Below are positions 9,098 through 17,748 of a stretch of DNA of 64,000 nt, piece after piece. The DNA is taken from positions 3,181,001 to 3,245,000 of the forward strand of contig NZ_CP130319.1 of the NCBI RefSeq assembly GCF_032271945.1, written 5' to 3'. The position numbers and the translations under genes are program-made. Source of the stretch: Paenibacillus sp. MBLB1832. Lineage in GTDB: Bacteria > Bacillota > Bacilli > Paenibacillales > NBRC-103111. Below the pieces are notes generated by a model. It made no database searches. It saw only the letters and a program-made list of their open reading frames with translations, and was not told the origin of the DNA. Every line of letters starts with the position of its first letter. Within the stretch, counting starts at the first letter, position 1.

Positions 9098-10057
9098 TCA
9101 ACCCGCTTCTGGACGGTGTTTTTTCTGCTTTTTGGCGATGGCTAAATAGTGCATTAACTCGCGTTTAAGCTGTCTAATCGCTGATCGCACTTCGAATTCT
9201 TCGCGGCTTTCCGGCAGCGGCATCCTTTTGTAACGGGTATTAAGCTCTTCTAATTCTTTCTCTGCTTCTCCCGTATAATAGTCTTCCTTCACAGATTGGC
9301 TAATATCTTCGAAGATCGCTGCCACCCATTCACCTTGAGGCAAAGTTTGATAAACGCCGGCAACCAAATCCAACATGCGATGAATGGATTCCAATTGCTC
9401 TCCCCGCATGAAGAAATACACGCGCCAATACGGATCTCCTCCGAATAGCAGCGTATTCTCCATGGAACGTTTGGCTAGACTTGCGCCGCGCTCGATTTCC
9501 TCACTTACCTCTAAAATCTCTTTCCCATCCCATACGATTGTACTGTCTCGAAGATGCTGAGCAATGTTGACGAAAATATCGGAGAATAATTGCTCAATCT
9601 TTTGTTTATGAGCCAAAAGCTGCGCATCCGCCTTTGGCATATAAGCAATATTAATGGCGGTCGCAGAACCTAACCCAATTAGAAGGAGTAATAATTCATT
9701 CCATACGGAGGCGAAAGTCGCTGATTCGTACGCATATAGATGAAACATCACAACCGCACCTGTGACGGCACCTTCCGTAATTCGCAGTCGGACGAGAATT
9801 GGAAATACGATTAGAACGAAAAGGCCAGCCACCCAAATATGAAAGCCAAGCAGCATAAATAATACAGAGCTAATGAGCAGAGCTAAGATCGAAGCTGCAA
9901 TACGATGCAGAGCGCTCAGAATGCCTTTTCTTTTCGTCACTTCAATGCCTAGAATGGCAAGCAGTCCCGCAGCAGCGGGGGTATGAACCCCTAATACATA
10001 CGCTAAATACATAGCAATTATGACCGCAATGGCTGTTTTGATCACACGAAAGCCCAT
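9098..10057 (-). CDS. Aromatic acid exporter family (ArAE_1/DUF939, YqjA-like) membrane protein
   Basis: 319 residues. The N-terminal half (about 1-150) has four to six hydrophobic helices with the family blocks MGFRVIKTAIAVIIAMYLA, GLLAILGIEVTKRKG, RLRITEGAVTGAVVMF and IGLGSATAINI. The C-terminal half is a soluble, largely helical cytoplasmic domain. The family (also called FUSC/ArAE) includes putative exporters of aromatic carboxylic acids, but the Gram-positive YqjA members have no proven substrate. The start ATG follows GAGGTGAAAAAGCT. That start lies inside a hairpin (separate entry), which suggests translational control. It follows the ABC importer genes at 77 bp and may be read from their transcript. 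Confidence 0.85.
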   Translation of the reverse strand: MGFRVIKTAIAVIIAMYLAYVLGVHTPAAAGLLAILGIEVTKRKGILSALHRIAASILALLISSVLFMLLGFHIWVAGLFVLIVFPILVRLRITEGAVTGAVVMFHLYAYESATFASVWNELLLLLIGLGSATAINIAYMPKADAQLLAHKQKIEQLFSDIFVNIAQHLRDSTIVWDGKEILEVSEEIERGASLAKRSMENTLLFGGDPYWRVYFFMRGEQLESIHRMLDLVAGVYQTLPQGEWVAAIFEDISQSVKEDYYTGEAEKELEELNTRYKRMPLPESREEFEVRSAIRQLKRELMHYLAIAKKQKKHRPEAG

Positions 10058-10092
10058 AGCTTTTTCACCTCTATCAGGTTCATCTATGGGCT
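10051..10092 (-). promoter_or_regulatory. Leader hairpin that sequesters the start codon of the ArAE-like gene
   Basis: On the minus strand AGCCCATAG (10084-10092) can pair perfectly over 9 bp with CTATGGGCT (10051-10059). The second arm contains the ATG of the downstream gene, and the Shine-Dalgarno GAGGTG sits in the 24-base loop. No T run follows, so it is not a normal terminator. It looks like a translational switch, but this is inferred from sequence only. Confidence 0.45.
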
Positions 10093-10134
10093 CATTATTT
10101 CATTTTGTCTACATGGTGGCAAGCTTTTCTATCT

Positions 10135-10977
10135 TTAACGATGCTTGGTTAGTTTCTTTTCCAGCATAGCTACAAGCTGATACATAACCGTTGCTACAAG
10201 CGCAATGACGAATAACGTTGAAATGACCAATGTAAAATTAAACACCTGAAAGCCATATATGATTAAGTATCCCAGCCCCTTCTGAGACACCAGAAATTCT
10301 CCAACGATCACGCCGATCCATGCTAAACCTACGTTCACTTTTAATGTGGATACAATGGCGGGGAAAGAAGCGGGTAGAATTGCTTTTAGGAAAACGGTTC
10401 GCTGATTGCCGCCATAAAGCCGTACAACCTTGACATAGTTCGGGTCTACTTCCTTGAAGCTGCCGTACACGACGAGTGTCGTAATAATAACGGTAATCGA
10501 TAAGGTTGTGGCAATAATGGATAGTAACCCTGGCCCGAATCCGACGATAAATACGGGTCCTAATGCGACCTTCGGCATGCTGTTAATGACGACAATATAA
10601 GGATCTAGCACTCTTGATAGAAATGGTGACCACCAGATCATTACCGCAAGCGCTGTTCCGAAAAGGGTTCCCAGGATGAAGCCGATGATCGTTTCCTCAA
10701 TGGTTACGGTGACATGTGGCAGCAGCGTACCATCCACCAGTTTTTCCCATAATAATCGAAATACTTTCGTCGGATAGCTAAACAGGAGCACGTCAATCCA
10801 CTTCAAGCGGGATGCCAATTCCCAAAGACCTAGAAATCCGAGCAATAGCGCGGCTTGAAGCAATCTGACCCATCTCGTTTCCTTCTTCAATGCGAAAAGG
10901 TAGCTGGCATGGACCTCGCGTTGCAGTGACTCTTCCGACTCTAAATGCCCTTGTGGTCTTATTTCACGATTCTCCAT
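10135..10977 (-). CDS. ABC transporter permease, SsuC/ThiX-like
   Basis: 280-residue inner membrane permease of the nitrate/sulfonate/taurine/thiamine-precursor importer type (BPD_transp_1), with about six membrane helices. The EAA-like loop reads NQRTVFLKAILPASFPAIVSTLKVN (positions about 185-210), where it docks with the ATPase. I use the ATG at 10975-10977: GGAGG precedes it by eight bases, and it overlaps the end of the ATPase gene by 14 bp, which implies translational coupling. The first ~30 residues are hydrophilic and likely cytoplasmic. The substrate is not evident; no riboswitch was seen upstream of the operon. Confidence 0.9.
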   Translation of the reverse strand: MENREIRPQGHLESEESLQREVHASYLFALKKETRWVRLLQAALLLGFLGLWELASRLKWIDVLLFSYPTKVFRLLWEKLVDGTLLPHVTVTIEETIIGFILGTLFGTALAVMIWWSPFLSRVLDPYIVVINSMPKVALGPVFIVGFGPGLLSIIATTLSITVIITTLVVYGSFKEVDPNYVKVVRLYGGNQRTVFLKAILPASFPAIVSTLKVNVGLAWIGVIVGEFLVSQKGLGYLIIYGFQVFNFTLVISTLFVIALVATVMYQLVAMLEKKLTKHR

Positions 10978-11743
10978 GCCCAGCGCCTCCAAACTCTTGC
11001 CAAATTTCCCGAAAAAGCCGATGGAATTGGGGCAGCTCCCTTGCTTCCAAAGGCACCGCAGCTCGAATCGCTGCTGGGATTTCGAATGTTTGACGAACAC
11101 GACCTGGATTCGGTGCTAGGACGAAGATCCGATCGCTCATCGCGATGGCTTCACCAATGTCATGTGTGACTAAAATGGCTGTTTTCTGCTTTGCCCGAAG
11201 CGTCTCGACGACTAGCTCTTCTAATTGCAATTTCGTTTGATAATCTAACGCGGAAAAGGGTTCATCCAGCAGCAGCAACTCTGGCTCTGCGGCCAACGTT
11301 CGAACGAGTGCGACACGCTGGCGCATCCCTCCCGAAAGCTGGGCAGGGTAATAATCTTTGAAAGGGAGAAGCCCCATCTCTTCTAGTAAATACAGCGACC
11401 TTTGCCTGCTCTCATTCGTCAACATGCCGGCAATTTCCAGTCCCATACTCGCGTTATCCGCTATTGTTCGCCAAGGGAACAAGTAGTCTTGCTGAAGCAT
11501 ATAGCCCACTTTCGTTGAAGGTGATCTCACTAGTTGATTCGACACGGTGACTTCACCTTTGGTAGGCGGAAGAAGTCCCGCGATGATCGAGAGAAGGGTT
11601 GTTTTGCCACAACCACTGGGCCCAATAAAGCTGACGAATTCCCCTTTTTTCAACTCAAATGTAATGTTCTGCAGAGCAAGCGTAGCGCGCTCCTCCGTCA
11701 CATACACCTGCGTCACATCCTGCACGCGCACAGCGGTTTCCAT
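10964..11743 (-). CDS. ABC transporter ATP-binding protein, SsuB/TauB/ThiZ-like
   Basis: 259 residues. Walker A is GPSGCGKT (about 41-48), the signature is LSGGMRQRVALVRTL, Walker B is LLLLDEPFSALD and the switch His is in ILVTHDIGEAI. It energises the permease encoded by the overlapping downstream gene. The start is the ATG at 11741-11743, preceded by AAGGAGGCTTTGCC; upstream in-frame ATGs have no such site. It lies 54 bp after the binding-protein gene, forming a three-gene operon binding protein - ATPase - permease. Confidence 0.92.
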   Translation of the reverse strand: METAVRVQDVTQVYVTEERATLALQNITFELKKGEFVSFIGPSGCGKTTLLSIIAGLLPPTKGEVTVSNQLVRSPSTKVGYMLQQDYLFPWRTIADNASMGLEIAGMLTNESRQRSLYLLEEMGLLPFKDYYPAQLSGGMRQRVALVRTLAAEPELLLLDEPFSALDYQTKLQLEELVVETLRAKQKTAILVTHDIGEAIAMSDRIFVLAPNPGRVRQTFEIPAAIRAAVPLEARELPQFHRLFREIWQEFGGAGHGES

Positions 11744-11797
11744 GGCAAAGCCTCCTTCACGCATCGAAGCGGGATCTCCTAGATCATTCATGATGCT

Positions 11798-12808
11798 TTA
11801 TTTTACGCTCGCTTTCGCTTTCTCAGCGTAGGAATTGTTCACAAGTTTACTCCACGCCACTCGCTCTTTCAGCTCACCAGCAGATGACATCACATCTAAC
11901 AAGTTGTTCCATTCCGCTTCATCGACAATCCCGTCCGTTGCGTAGGAGCCTTGCTCCTTGTAGCGTTTCACAACATTTTTCACAATCGAGACATCGATAT
12001 CTTTAAAATAAGGCAGTACCGCATCCGTAATTTCATCTACACTCTTGGCTGCTACCCACTTCTGAGCTCGCTGAATCGCATTCGTGAACTTCTGAATCGT
12101 GCCAGCATTGGCCTTCATGTAGCTTTGCTTCGCCATAAAGACGGTATAAGGTAAATGTCCGCTTTCTACACCGAAGGAGGCGAGCACGAAGCCTTTGCCT
12201 TCTTTTTCGATGATGGACGCTTGCGGTTCAAACAACTGCACAAATTCCCCTGTTCCTGAAGCGTAGGCCGTGACGATATTCGCGAACTCAATATTCTGAA
12301 TCAGCTGCAAATCCTTCTGCGGATCAATGTTATGCTTCTTCAATGTGAATTCGCCAGCCATTTGCGGCATGCCGCCCTTCCTTTGGCCCAAGAACACTTT
12401 CCCCTTCAGCATATTCCAATCAAAATTTTCAACCTTATTGCGGGCAACCAAGAATGTACCGTCGGTTTGGGTCAGCTGCGCAAAATTAATGACAGGATCG
12501 TCCGAGCCTTGTTGTGACACATAAATGGACGTTTCCGAACCGACCAAAGCGACATCGATTGCGTTCGAGAGAAGTGCGGTCATCGTTTTGTCTCCGCCAG
12601 GCGTCGTTGTCAATTCCACATCCAGTCCTTCATCCTTGAAAAATCCTTGCGATAACGCCACATATTGCGGCGCATAAAACAAGGAACGCGTCACCTCGCC
12701 AATGCGTACTTTCGTTGTTACTTCCGTTTTCGTTCCGCAGGCTGAAGCAATTAAGCTAAGCAGCAGCACTGCGGATAAGGCGAATCCCCATTTCTTACGA
12801 CTCCTCAT
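11798..12808 (-). CDS. ABC transporter substrate-binding lipoprotein, SsuA/NMT1/ThiY-like
   Basis: 336 residues. A lipoprotein signal peptide ends in the lipobox IASAC, with C24 as the lipid anchor. The mature protein has the NMT1/OMP-like fold with blocks FYAPQYVALSQGFFKDEGLDVELTT, DVALVGSETSIY and GQRKGGMPQMAGEF. This family captures small organic solutes such as sulfonates, taurine, nitrate or pyrimidine precursors of thiamine; the pocket cannot be read from the sequence alone. It is the first gene of the importer operon. No TPP-riboswitch-like sequence was seen in the 128 bp upstream. Confidence 0.9.
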   Translation of the reverse strand: MRSRKKWGFALSAVLLLSLIASACGTKTEVTTKVRIGEVTRSLFYAPQYVALSQGFFKDEGLDVELTTTPGGDKTMTALLSNAIDVALVGSETSIYVSQQGSDDPVINFAQLTQTDGTFLVARNKVENFDWNMLKGKVFLGQRKGGMPQMAGEFTLKKHNIDPQKDLQLIQNIEFANIVTAYASGTGEFVQLFEPQASIIEKEGKGFVLASFGVESGHLPYTVFMAKQSYMKANAGTIQKFTNAIQRAQKWVAAKSVDEITDAVLPYFKDIDVSIVKNVVKRYKEQGSYATDGIVDEAEWNNLLDVMSSAGELKERVAWSKLVNNSYAEKAKASVK

Positions 12809-12883
12809 AGGACGTCCCTCCAGTTCATCATGTACAGTATCCTATGCAGGAGCCCAGATGTAGGTGCCCGTGAAACGACAACA

Positions 12884-12903
12884 GGCCCCCCGTGAGGGAG
12901 GCC
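12884..12903 (-). terminator. GC-rich hairpin downstream of the M32 carboxypeptidase gene
   Basis: GGCCCCCC (12884-12891) and GGGAGGCC (12896-12903) pair with one mismatch around GTGA, about 30 bp after the stop at 12937. The following minus-strand tract (TGTTGTCGTTTC) is only moderately T-rich, so efficiency is uncertain. Confidence 0.5.
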
Positions 12904-12936
12904 CGCAGATGTCTAGCTTGACAGCTGGATACTAAA

Positions 12937-14457
12937 TTAAATACCGTAAACCTTGGCATATTTGTCTTCCAAATACGCTACCAAATAATCTGGGTTCAAC
13001 GCTTCGCCTGTAACTTTTCGGATAATTTCGTTCGGTGTCAACAATTTGCCATGTTGATACACCTTCTCGGTTAACCATGCTTTGATCGGTGCGAGGTTGC
13101 CCTCCGCGATCAAGTTGTCGAAGTTCGGCAGCTCCTTGCGCAGCGTGTTCGTGAATTGCGCCGCGTACATATTCCCAAGCGCATAAGACGGGAAGTACCC
13201 GAAAGCGCCGCCCGACCAGTGAACGTCCTGCAGGACGCCCTCGCCGTCATTCGCAGGTGTGACACCCAAATATTCCTCATATTTGGCATTCCATGCCGCA
13301 GGCAAATCTGCGACGGCTAGGGTGCCGCTGAATAACCCTTTTTCCAGCTCATAGCGAATCATGATATGTAAGTTATACGTTAATTCATCCGCTTCAATTC
13401 GGATCAAGGATGGCTCGATATGATTGATCGCGCGGTAGAAATCATCGACGCCTACATCATCAATTTGCCCAGCAAAAGTTGATTGAAGCTCACCATAGTA
13501 GCGTTGCCAGAACGCTTGGCTGCGTCCGATCACATTTTCCCAGAAGCGGGACTGGGACTCATGAATACCCATCGAGGTTCCTGAACAGAGATTCGTGCCG
13601 ACGAGATCCGTTGAAATATTTTGCTCATAGAGGGCGTGTCCGCCTTCATGAATCGTTCCGAAAAGCGCCGATGTGATGTCATCTGGCAAATAACGTGTCG
13701 TAATCCGCACATCGCCAGGGTTCAGCGCCGTTGCGAATGGGTGCACGGTTTCGTCCAACCGGCCTGCTTCGAAGTCGTATTGCATCTGCTTCAGGATGGA
13801 CAGCGAGAACTGCTTCTGCTTGCCGATATCGAATTGCTGCTTCAAAAAGGAGCGATTCGGTTGATTCGGTGACGCCGCGATGCGTTGCAAAAGTGGAACT
13901 GCTTTTTCCCGCAGAGAACCGAACACTTCATCTAATTTCTCCACGGTCATGCCAGGCTCGTACATATCTAACAAGGTGTTATATTTATGGCCTTCATAGC
14001 CCCAAAGCTCGATGAATTCTTGTGTGGTGGCGACGATTTTCTCTAAATACGGTTGAAATGAACCCCAATCCGAATTATGCTTCGCGCCTTCCCAAGCAGA
14101 TTCCGCCTGAGAGGTTAGCACGACATAGGCTTGGTATTTTTCGGCAGGAATTTTTTTGCTGCGATCATAGTCTTTTTTGCATTCTTCCACCATTTTGCGT
14201 GAAATCGGGTCCAATTGCGCAAGTAACGCTGGTTGCATAAAATAAGTGACATAGTCCCCCATTTCATCTGACGTTGACATCCGAAATACTTCTGTGGACA
14301 GCTCTCCGACGACCTCGGAACGTGTTTCGATCCCTTTCTTCGGGGCCCCTGTCCGCATATCCCAATAAATCAATGAGATGGCTTCTTCGTACTGCTTCAT
14401 TTTGCGGACATAAGCTTTGAACGCTTCCAGCTTTCCTTGCTCCACGGCTACAGTCAT
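12937..14457 (-). CDS. M32 family metallocarboxypeptidase (thermostable carboxypeptidase)
   Basis: 506 residues, normal for the family. The zinc site is H270-E-G-G-H274 in GTIHEGGHALYEQ, and the conserved M32 block GIHESQSRFWEN follows. The conserved IRIEADELTYNLHI and GGAFGYFPSYALGNMYAAQ segments are present near the C-terminus. The enzyme removes C-terminal residues from peptides and is cytoplasmic (no signal peptide). The start is the ATG at 14455-14457 because GGAGGA lies nine bases upstream; an earlier in-frame ATG precedes that site. It is a single-gene unit transcribed divergently from the HesB-like gene, with a hairpin terminator after it. Confidence 0.96.
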   Translation of the reverse strand: MTVAVEQGKLEAFKAYVRKMKQYEEAISLIYWDMRTGAPKKGIETRSEVVGELSTEVFRMSTSDEMGDYVTYFMQPALLAQLDPISRKMVEECKKDYDRSKKIPAEKYQAYVVLTSQAESAWEGAKHNSDWGSFQPYLEKIVATTQEFIELWGYEGHKYNTLLDMYEPGMTVEKLDEVFGSLREKAVPLLQRIAASPNQPNRSFLKQQFDIGKQKQFSLSILKQMQYDFEAGRLDETVHPFATALNPGDVRITTRYLPDDITSALFGTIHEGGHALYEQNISTDLVGTNLCSGTSMGIHESQSRFWENVIGRSQAFWQRYYGELQSTFAGQIDDVGVDDFYRAINHIEPSLIRIEADELTYNLHIMIRYELEKGLFSGTLAVADLPAAWNAKYEEYLGVTPANDGEGVLQDVHWSGGAFGYFPSYALGNMYAAQFTNTLRKELPNFDNLIAEGNLAPIKAWLTEKVYQHGKLLTPNEIIRKVTGEALNPDYLVAYLEDKYAKVYGI

Positions 14458-14597
14458 GAGCTCAACTCCTCCCAAATGTTTCATTATTTATCATACTTCC
14501 TCCCTCGACTAGAATCAAATTCTTGCCTAAGTATGATAGAATGAATAAAGCCTCATCGATTTGCTGAGTTTCATTTACTTTAAAGGAGCTGCTCCCG

Positions 14598-14921
14598 ATG
14601 TATATCACTTTTACAGATACTGCCTTAGAACGTCTTACACCATTCACTGCGAATAACAATACGCTTTTGAAGCTCGTTTTTGATACAGAAGGCTGCGGCT
14701 GTTCCGTCAACGGTGTCCCTACCTTGTGGCTTGTCCCTGAAGCTTCTAAGGAAGATGCTACGGCTGAAACCAACGCTTTCCCACTGATCTATAAGGCGAA
14801 GGATGAAATTTTTTTCGAGGAAAACATGAAAATCGACTACCATGAAGCAACGAAATCTTATATACTGAAGAGTAATAATCAGATTTACAACGCGGGTATG
14901 AGCTTAGTCGATAAACGATAA
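14598..14921 (+). CDS. HesB/IscA-like iron-sulfur cluster biosynthesis family protein (YqkB-like)
   Basis: 107 residues, the same length as B. subtilis YqkB. The fold is the HesB/IscA type: ITFTDTALERL at the start, then DTEGCGCSVNGVP with C33 and C35. The third Cys of classical IscA (C-terminal CGCG) is missing, as is usual in this subfamily, so a scaffold or carrier role is not established. The start follows GGAG with a 10-base spacer; the ribosome site lies within a small palindrome GGAGCTGCTCC. The next gene, a carbonic anhydrase, begins 51 bp downstream on the same strand. Confidence 0.85.
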   Translation: MYITFTDTALERLTPFTANNNTLLKLVFDTEGCGCSVNGVPTLWLVPEASKEDATAETNAFPLIYKAKDEIFFEENMKIDYHEATKSYILKSNNQIYNAGMSLVDKR

Positions 14922-14972
14922 AGCTGCACATACATAGACAAGCAGTCTATCAATTCACTTGGAGGGATAACC

Positions 14973-15545
14973 ATGTCATTGATTAACGAGATTTTAGATT
15001 ACAACAAAGAGTTCGTAGAAACGAAGCAGTATCAAGAGTTTTTGACGACCAAATTTCCAGACAAGCGTATGGTCGTTGTTACTTGTATGGATACGAGGCT
15101 CGTTGAACTACTTCCGAAAGCCATGAATTTACATAATGGTGATGCGAAAATTCTTAAAAATGCCGGCGCGATCATTTCGCACCCTTTCGGAAGCTTGATG
15201 CGGAGTATCATCGTGGCTGTATATCAGTTGGAAGCTGACGAAGTGTTCGTGATCGGTCATTACGATTGCGGGATGACAGGACTTAATTCCGATAATGTCA
15301 TTGAGAAAGTCAAAGCAAGAGGCGTCTCCGACGAGGTCATTGATACGTTGGGCCATGCAGGCATCGACCTCAATCGCTGGTTAACTGGGTTTAATCATGT
15401 GCGTGAAGGAATTGAGAAAAGTGTAAATATTATTCGCAATCATCCGCTGCTTCCTAAGAACCTTCCTGTCCATGGACTTATCATTGATCCTGAGACAGGG
15501 CGCTTGGATCTGGTCGATTCTGGCTATGATGCTAAAGCTGAATAA
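14973..15545 (+). CDS. Beta-class carbonic anhydrase (YtiB-like)
   Basis: 190 residues, the size of the small Gram-positive beta carbonic anhydrases. Zinc ligands and the catalytic dyad are visible: C38-x-D40-x-R42 in TCMDTRLVELLP, and H96-x-x-C99 in GHYDCGMTG. It interconverts CO2 and bicarbonate in the cytoplasm, supporting carboxylation reactions and pH balance. The start follows TTGGAGGGATAACC. It is followed 6 bases later by a strong terminator shared with the convergent gene at 15594. Confidence 0.93.
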   Translation: MSLINEILDYNKEFVETKQYQEFLTTKFPDKRMVVVTCMDTRLVELLPKAMNLHNGDAKILKNAGAIISHPFGSLMRSIIVAVYQLEADEVFVIGHYDCGMTGLNSDNVIEKVKARGVSDEVIDTLGHAGIDLNRWLTGFNHVREGIEKSVNIIRNHPLLPKNLPVHGLIIDPETGRLDLVDSGYDAKAE

Positions 15546-15551
15546 AAATAC

Positions 15552-15588
15552 AAATGGCTGTCCATCGCGGACAGCCATTTTTTTTGTT
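15552..15588. terminator. Strong bidirectional terminator
   Basis: AAATGGCTGTCC (15552-15563) and GGACAGCCATTT (15569-15580) form a perfect 12-bp stem with loop ATCGC, followed by a T run on the plus strand. On the other strand the stem is followed by an AT-rich tract. It serves the carbonic anhydrase gene and the convergent operon that ends at 15594. Confidence 0.92.
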
Positions 15589-15593
15589 CTCAA

Positions 15594-17723
15594 TTACGGT
15601 GTGATCGTTTTGAGCAAACGCTTCGCATCGCCGTTCGGCGTTGCTACAACTTCATAAATGTTAATTTTGTTACCCGAATTCAATTGTTCGGATTTCACAT
15701 TGCCAAAATCAATGTATTGCACGCCAGACATGATCTTCTGCTGTCCTGTGAAGGTCATCGATTTCGATGTGAGCAGACGCCCTTCAGAGTCAACGATCTC
15801 GAACGCAAGCGTCGAGAAGTTCGCATCCGTAATGACTTGTGCTTGACGCACAACGTCTAGATCTAAACGCAGACGATATCCGTAGGACGTATCACGATTA
15901 TACGTTGAGCTCAACGTATAATCATCGAAGTTAATCGTGAACGGATACACAGAGATCGGTCCTGATGACGGAACGGATTGAACGGCTGTTTTGTAAGAGC
16001 CGACAGCCAATCGGTTCGTATCATACAGATTAAGCGCTAGCTTATCCGCTTGCTCTAGACCCGGCACCAAGTACGAGTAGCTAAGCACGTAGCTCGTATT
16101 CGGCGCAATGTTTTTCGCGACATTCGTTTGACGAACGCCTGAGTAAATGTAGCCATTTTCATTCGTCAGATCGGATTGGAAATCTGGCAAAGCCAATGTC
16201 GAGGTACCTTTATTCGTGAGCTTGTACTTCGCGACAATCGTTTTATACCCAAAATCGGAATTCTCGCTCATACCTAGTTCAACAAGGGAAAAGTCCACAT
16301 TGGAATCAAGGCTCGTATTCGCGTTTACTGGTAATTTATCACCAATTTTATAATCTTGTGCAGCCGCGTAAGACGTAGCTACGCCGCCTACACCAGCACT
16401 TGATAAGGATATGACAGCGACTGGCAACACGGAAGCATTGCTGTTTGCATTTGCACCTGTGTTACCAGCGCCCGCTGTACCTTGTGTACCCGTAGTTGCC
16501 GCTGCTGCTTGTTTCTCAAGAACCACAAGCTGCAAAGCGTCTGTGGAGATCGATGCCGGCAAAATCCCTTGGAAATGGAACGTCGTCGACTCATTTTGTG
16601 ATAAATAAGAGGAACGAACTGCATTGTCACTTGTTGTTACAGCAACATTCGTACGCACACCTTGGAATTCTGCTGTTAGTGTAGGAATCGTCGCGATCCC
16701 CTCACTCGTATTCGTCAAGGTTACATTCGCTTGCACGTGAAGGCCATCCGACTGTTTGTTAACCGCAGACCAAGATGTTGTAATCTGAAGTCCATTCGGC
16801 TCCGTACTTGCATCTTTATTGGGATAAGCAACTTTGTCGCCAATCTCAGCGATCGCAAAAGATTTGGCTGTGTTCAAGGTGCCGAGAACCGTCGTTTTCA
16901 CTTTCCCTTTTGGCGAAAATAATAAGGACAGTTTGCTCGTATCCACGTTCGCTGGAACAGCGCCTTGCACAGTCACTTTCACAGGCTGAGCAGGCAGCAA
17001 CGTACCGACGCTCGCGACGAATTGTGCACCATAGGTCAACCCTTTGCCGTCAGCGAAGTTTAGCTCAAGCCCGTCAGGCAGCTTCAAGCTCGCATCGCTT
17101 TGATTTTCAAGGATAAGATCGGTATAGACCATCCATACCCCGTCTTTGTACACTTTGTAGCTTTGACCTAACTGTGTGGATACTAAGGCATTGTCAGATA
17201 AATTGCTATCAATTTCTTGCAAATTGAGTACGGCTTGCGGCTTTAAGGTTTGTCCCGCTTCCACCATCGCGGATTCGACCGAAAGCGCGCCAATATCCGA
17301 CATATCGTTATAATTCCATTGGAAAATATCAACTTTTAGATCAGCAGGTGATAGATTGTTTGGAATGGCAGAAGTAAATTTGAATGTCCCCGTCTCACCC
17401 GCTTTGACACGTGCTGTTACCTTCTCATTCAATTTAGCTGTATAGGTAACACCATTGGCATCAATGACTTTCACGCCGTAATTGTTGAAATCCACAGTGG
17501 ATCGGCTATTGTTGTTGAGTCCAAGTGAGAAACGAAGTGAACCTTCGTCGGAGCCTGACAACAGAGCAACTTTATCGAGTGTGAAATAAACGGAGTCGCT
17601 TAGGAACACGCCCTCTTTCCCAGCAAATGCTGATGTAGCTAGTGGAAGTGTTAAGAAGCTTGCAGCGGTTAGAAGCAAAGCCGAACGGCTGAGCAGGCGT
17701 TTCATCTTACGTGGTTGATTCAC
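15594..17723 (-). CDS. Secreted protein with four Ig-like beta-sandwich repeats, function unknown
   Basis: 709 residues from a GTG with GAGGAGGACTACCT upstream. A signal peptide spans 1-34 (cleavage after AFA). I see four related segments of about 100 residues. Each has the pattern of a strand such as LILENQSDASLKLPD or YKLTNKGTSTLALPDF, a middle G-x-x-Y block, and a closing LPAxIxxxxLxL strand (for example GAVPANVDTSKLSLLF and GILPASISTDALQLVV). A Thr/Gly/Ala/Asn-rich linker (about 410-430) splits repeats three and four. The repeats recall DUF4352-type extracellular domains. The gene ends the operon of a YknXYZ-like exporter, 25 bp after the permease. It may be a cargo or a wall-associated partner of that exporter, but this is inference. 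Confidence 0.7.
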   Translation of the reverse strand: MNQPRKMKRLLSRSALLLTAASFLTLPLATSAFAGKEGVFLSDSVYFTLDKVALLSGSDEGSLRFSLGLNNNSRSTVDFNNYGVKVIDANGVTYTAKLNEKVTARVKAGETGTFKFTSAIPNNLSPADLKVDIFQWNYNDMSDIGALSVESAMVEAGQTLKPQAVLNLQEIDSNLSDNALVSTQLGQSYKVYKDGVWMVYTDLILENQSDASLKLPDGLELNFADGKGLTYGAQFVASVGTLLPAQPVKVTVQGAVPANVDTSKLSLLFSPKGKVKTTVLGTLNTAKSFAIAEIGDKVAYPNKDASTEPNGLQITTSWSAVNKQSDGLHVQANVTLTNTSEGIATIPTLTAEFQGVRTNVAVTTSDNAVRSSYLSQNESTTFHFQGILPASISTDALQLVVLEKQAAAATTGTQGTAGAGNTGANANSNASVLPVAVISLSSAGVGGVATSYAAAQDYKIGDKLPVNANTSLDSNVDFSLVELGMSENSDFGYKTIVAKYKLTNKGTSTLALPDFQSDLTNENGYIYSGVRQTNVAKNIAPNTSYVLSYSYLVPGLEQADKLALNLYDTNRLAVGSYKTAVQSVPSSGPISVYPFTINFDDYTLSSTYNRDTSYGYRLRLDLDVVRQAQVITDANFSTLAFEIVDSEGRLLTSKSMTFTGQQKIMSGVQYIDFGNVKSEQLNSGNKINIYEVVATPNGDAKRLLKTITP

Positions 17724-17748
17724 AGGTAGTCCTCCTCATGAAATAATC

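Noticed and set aside
12809..12936. TPP riboswitch for a thiamine-precursor importer
   Set aside because: No CTGAGA-type THI box or paired elements upstream of the binding-protein gene; the substrate was left open.
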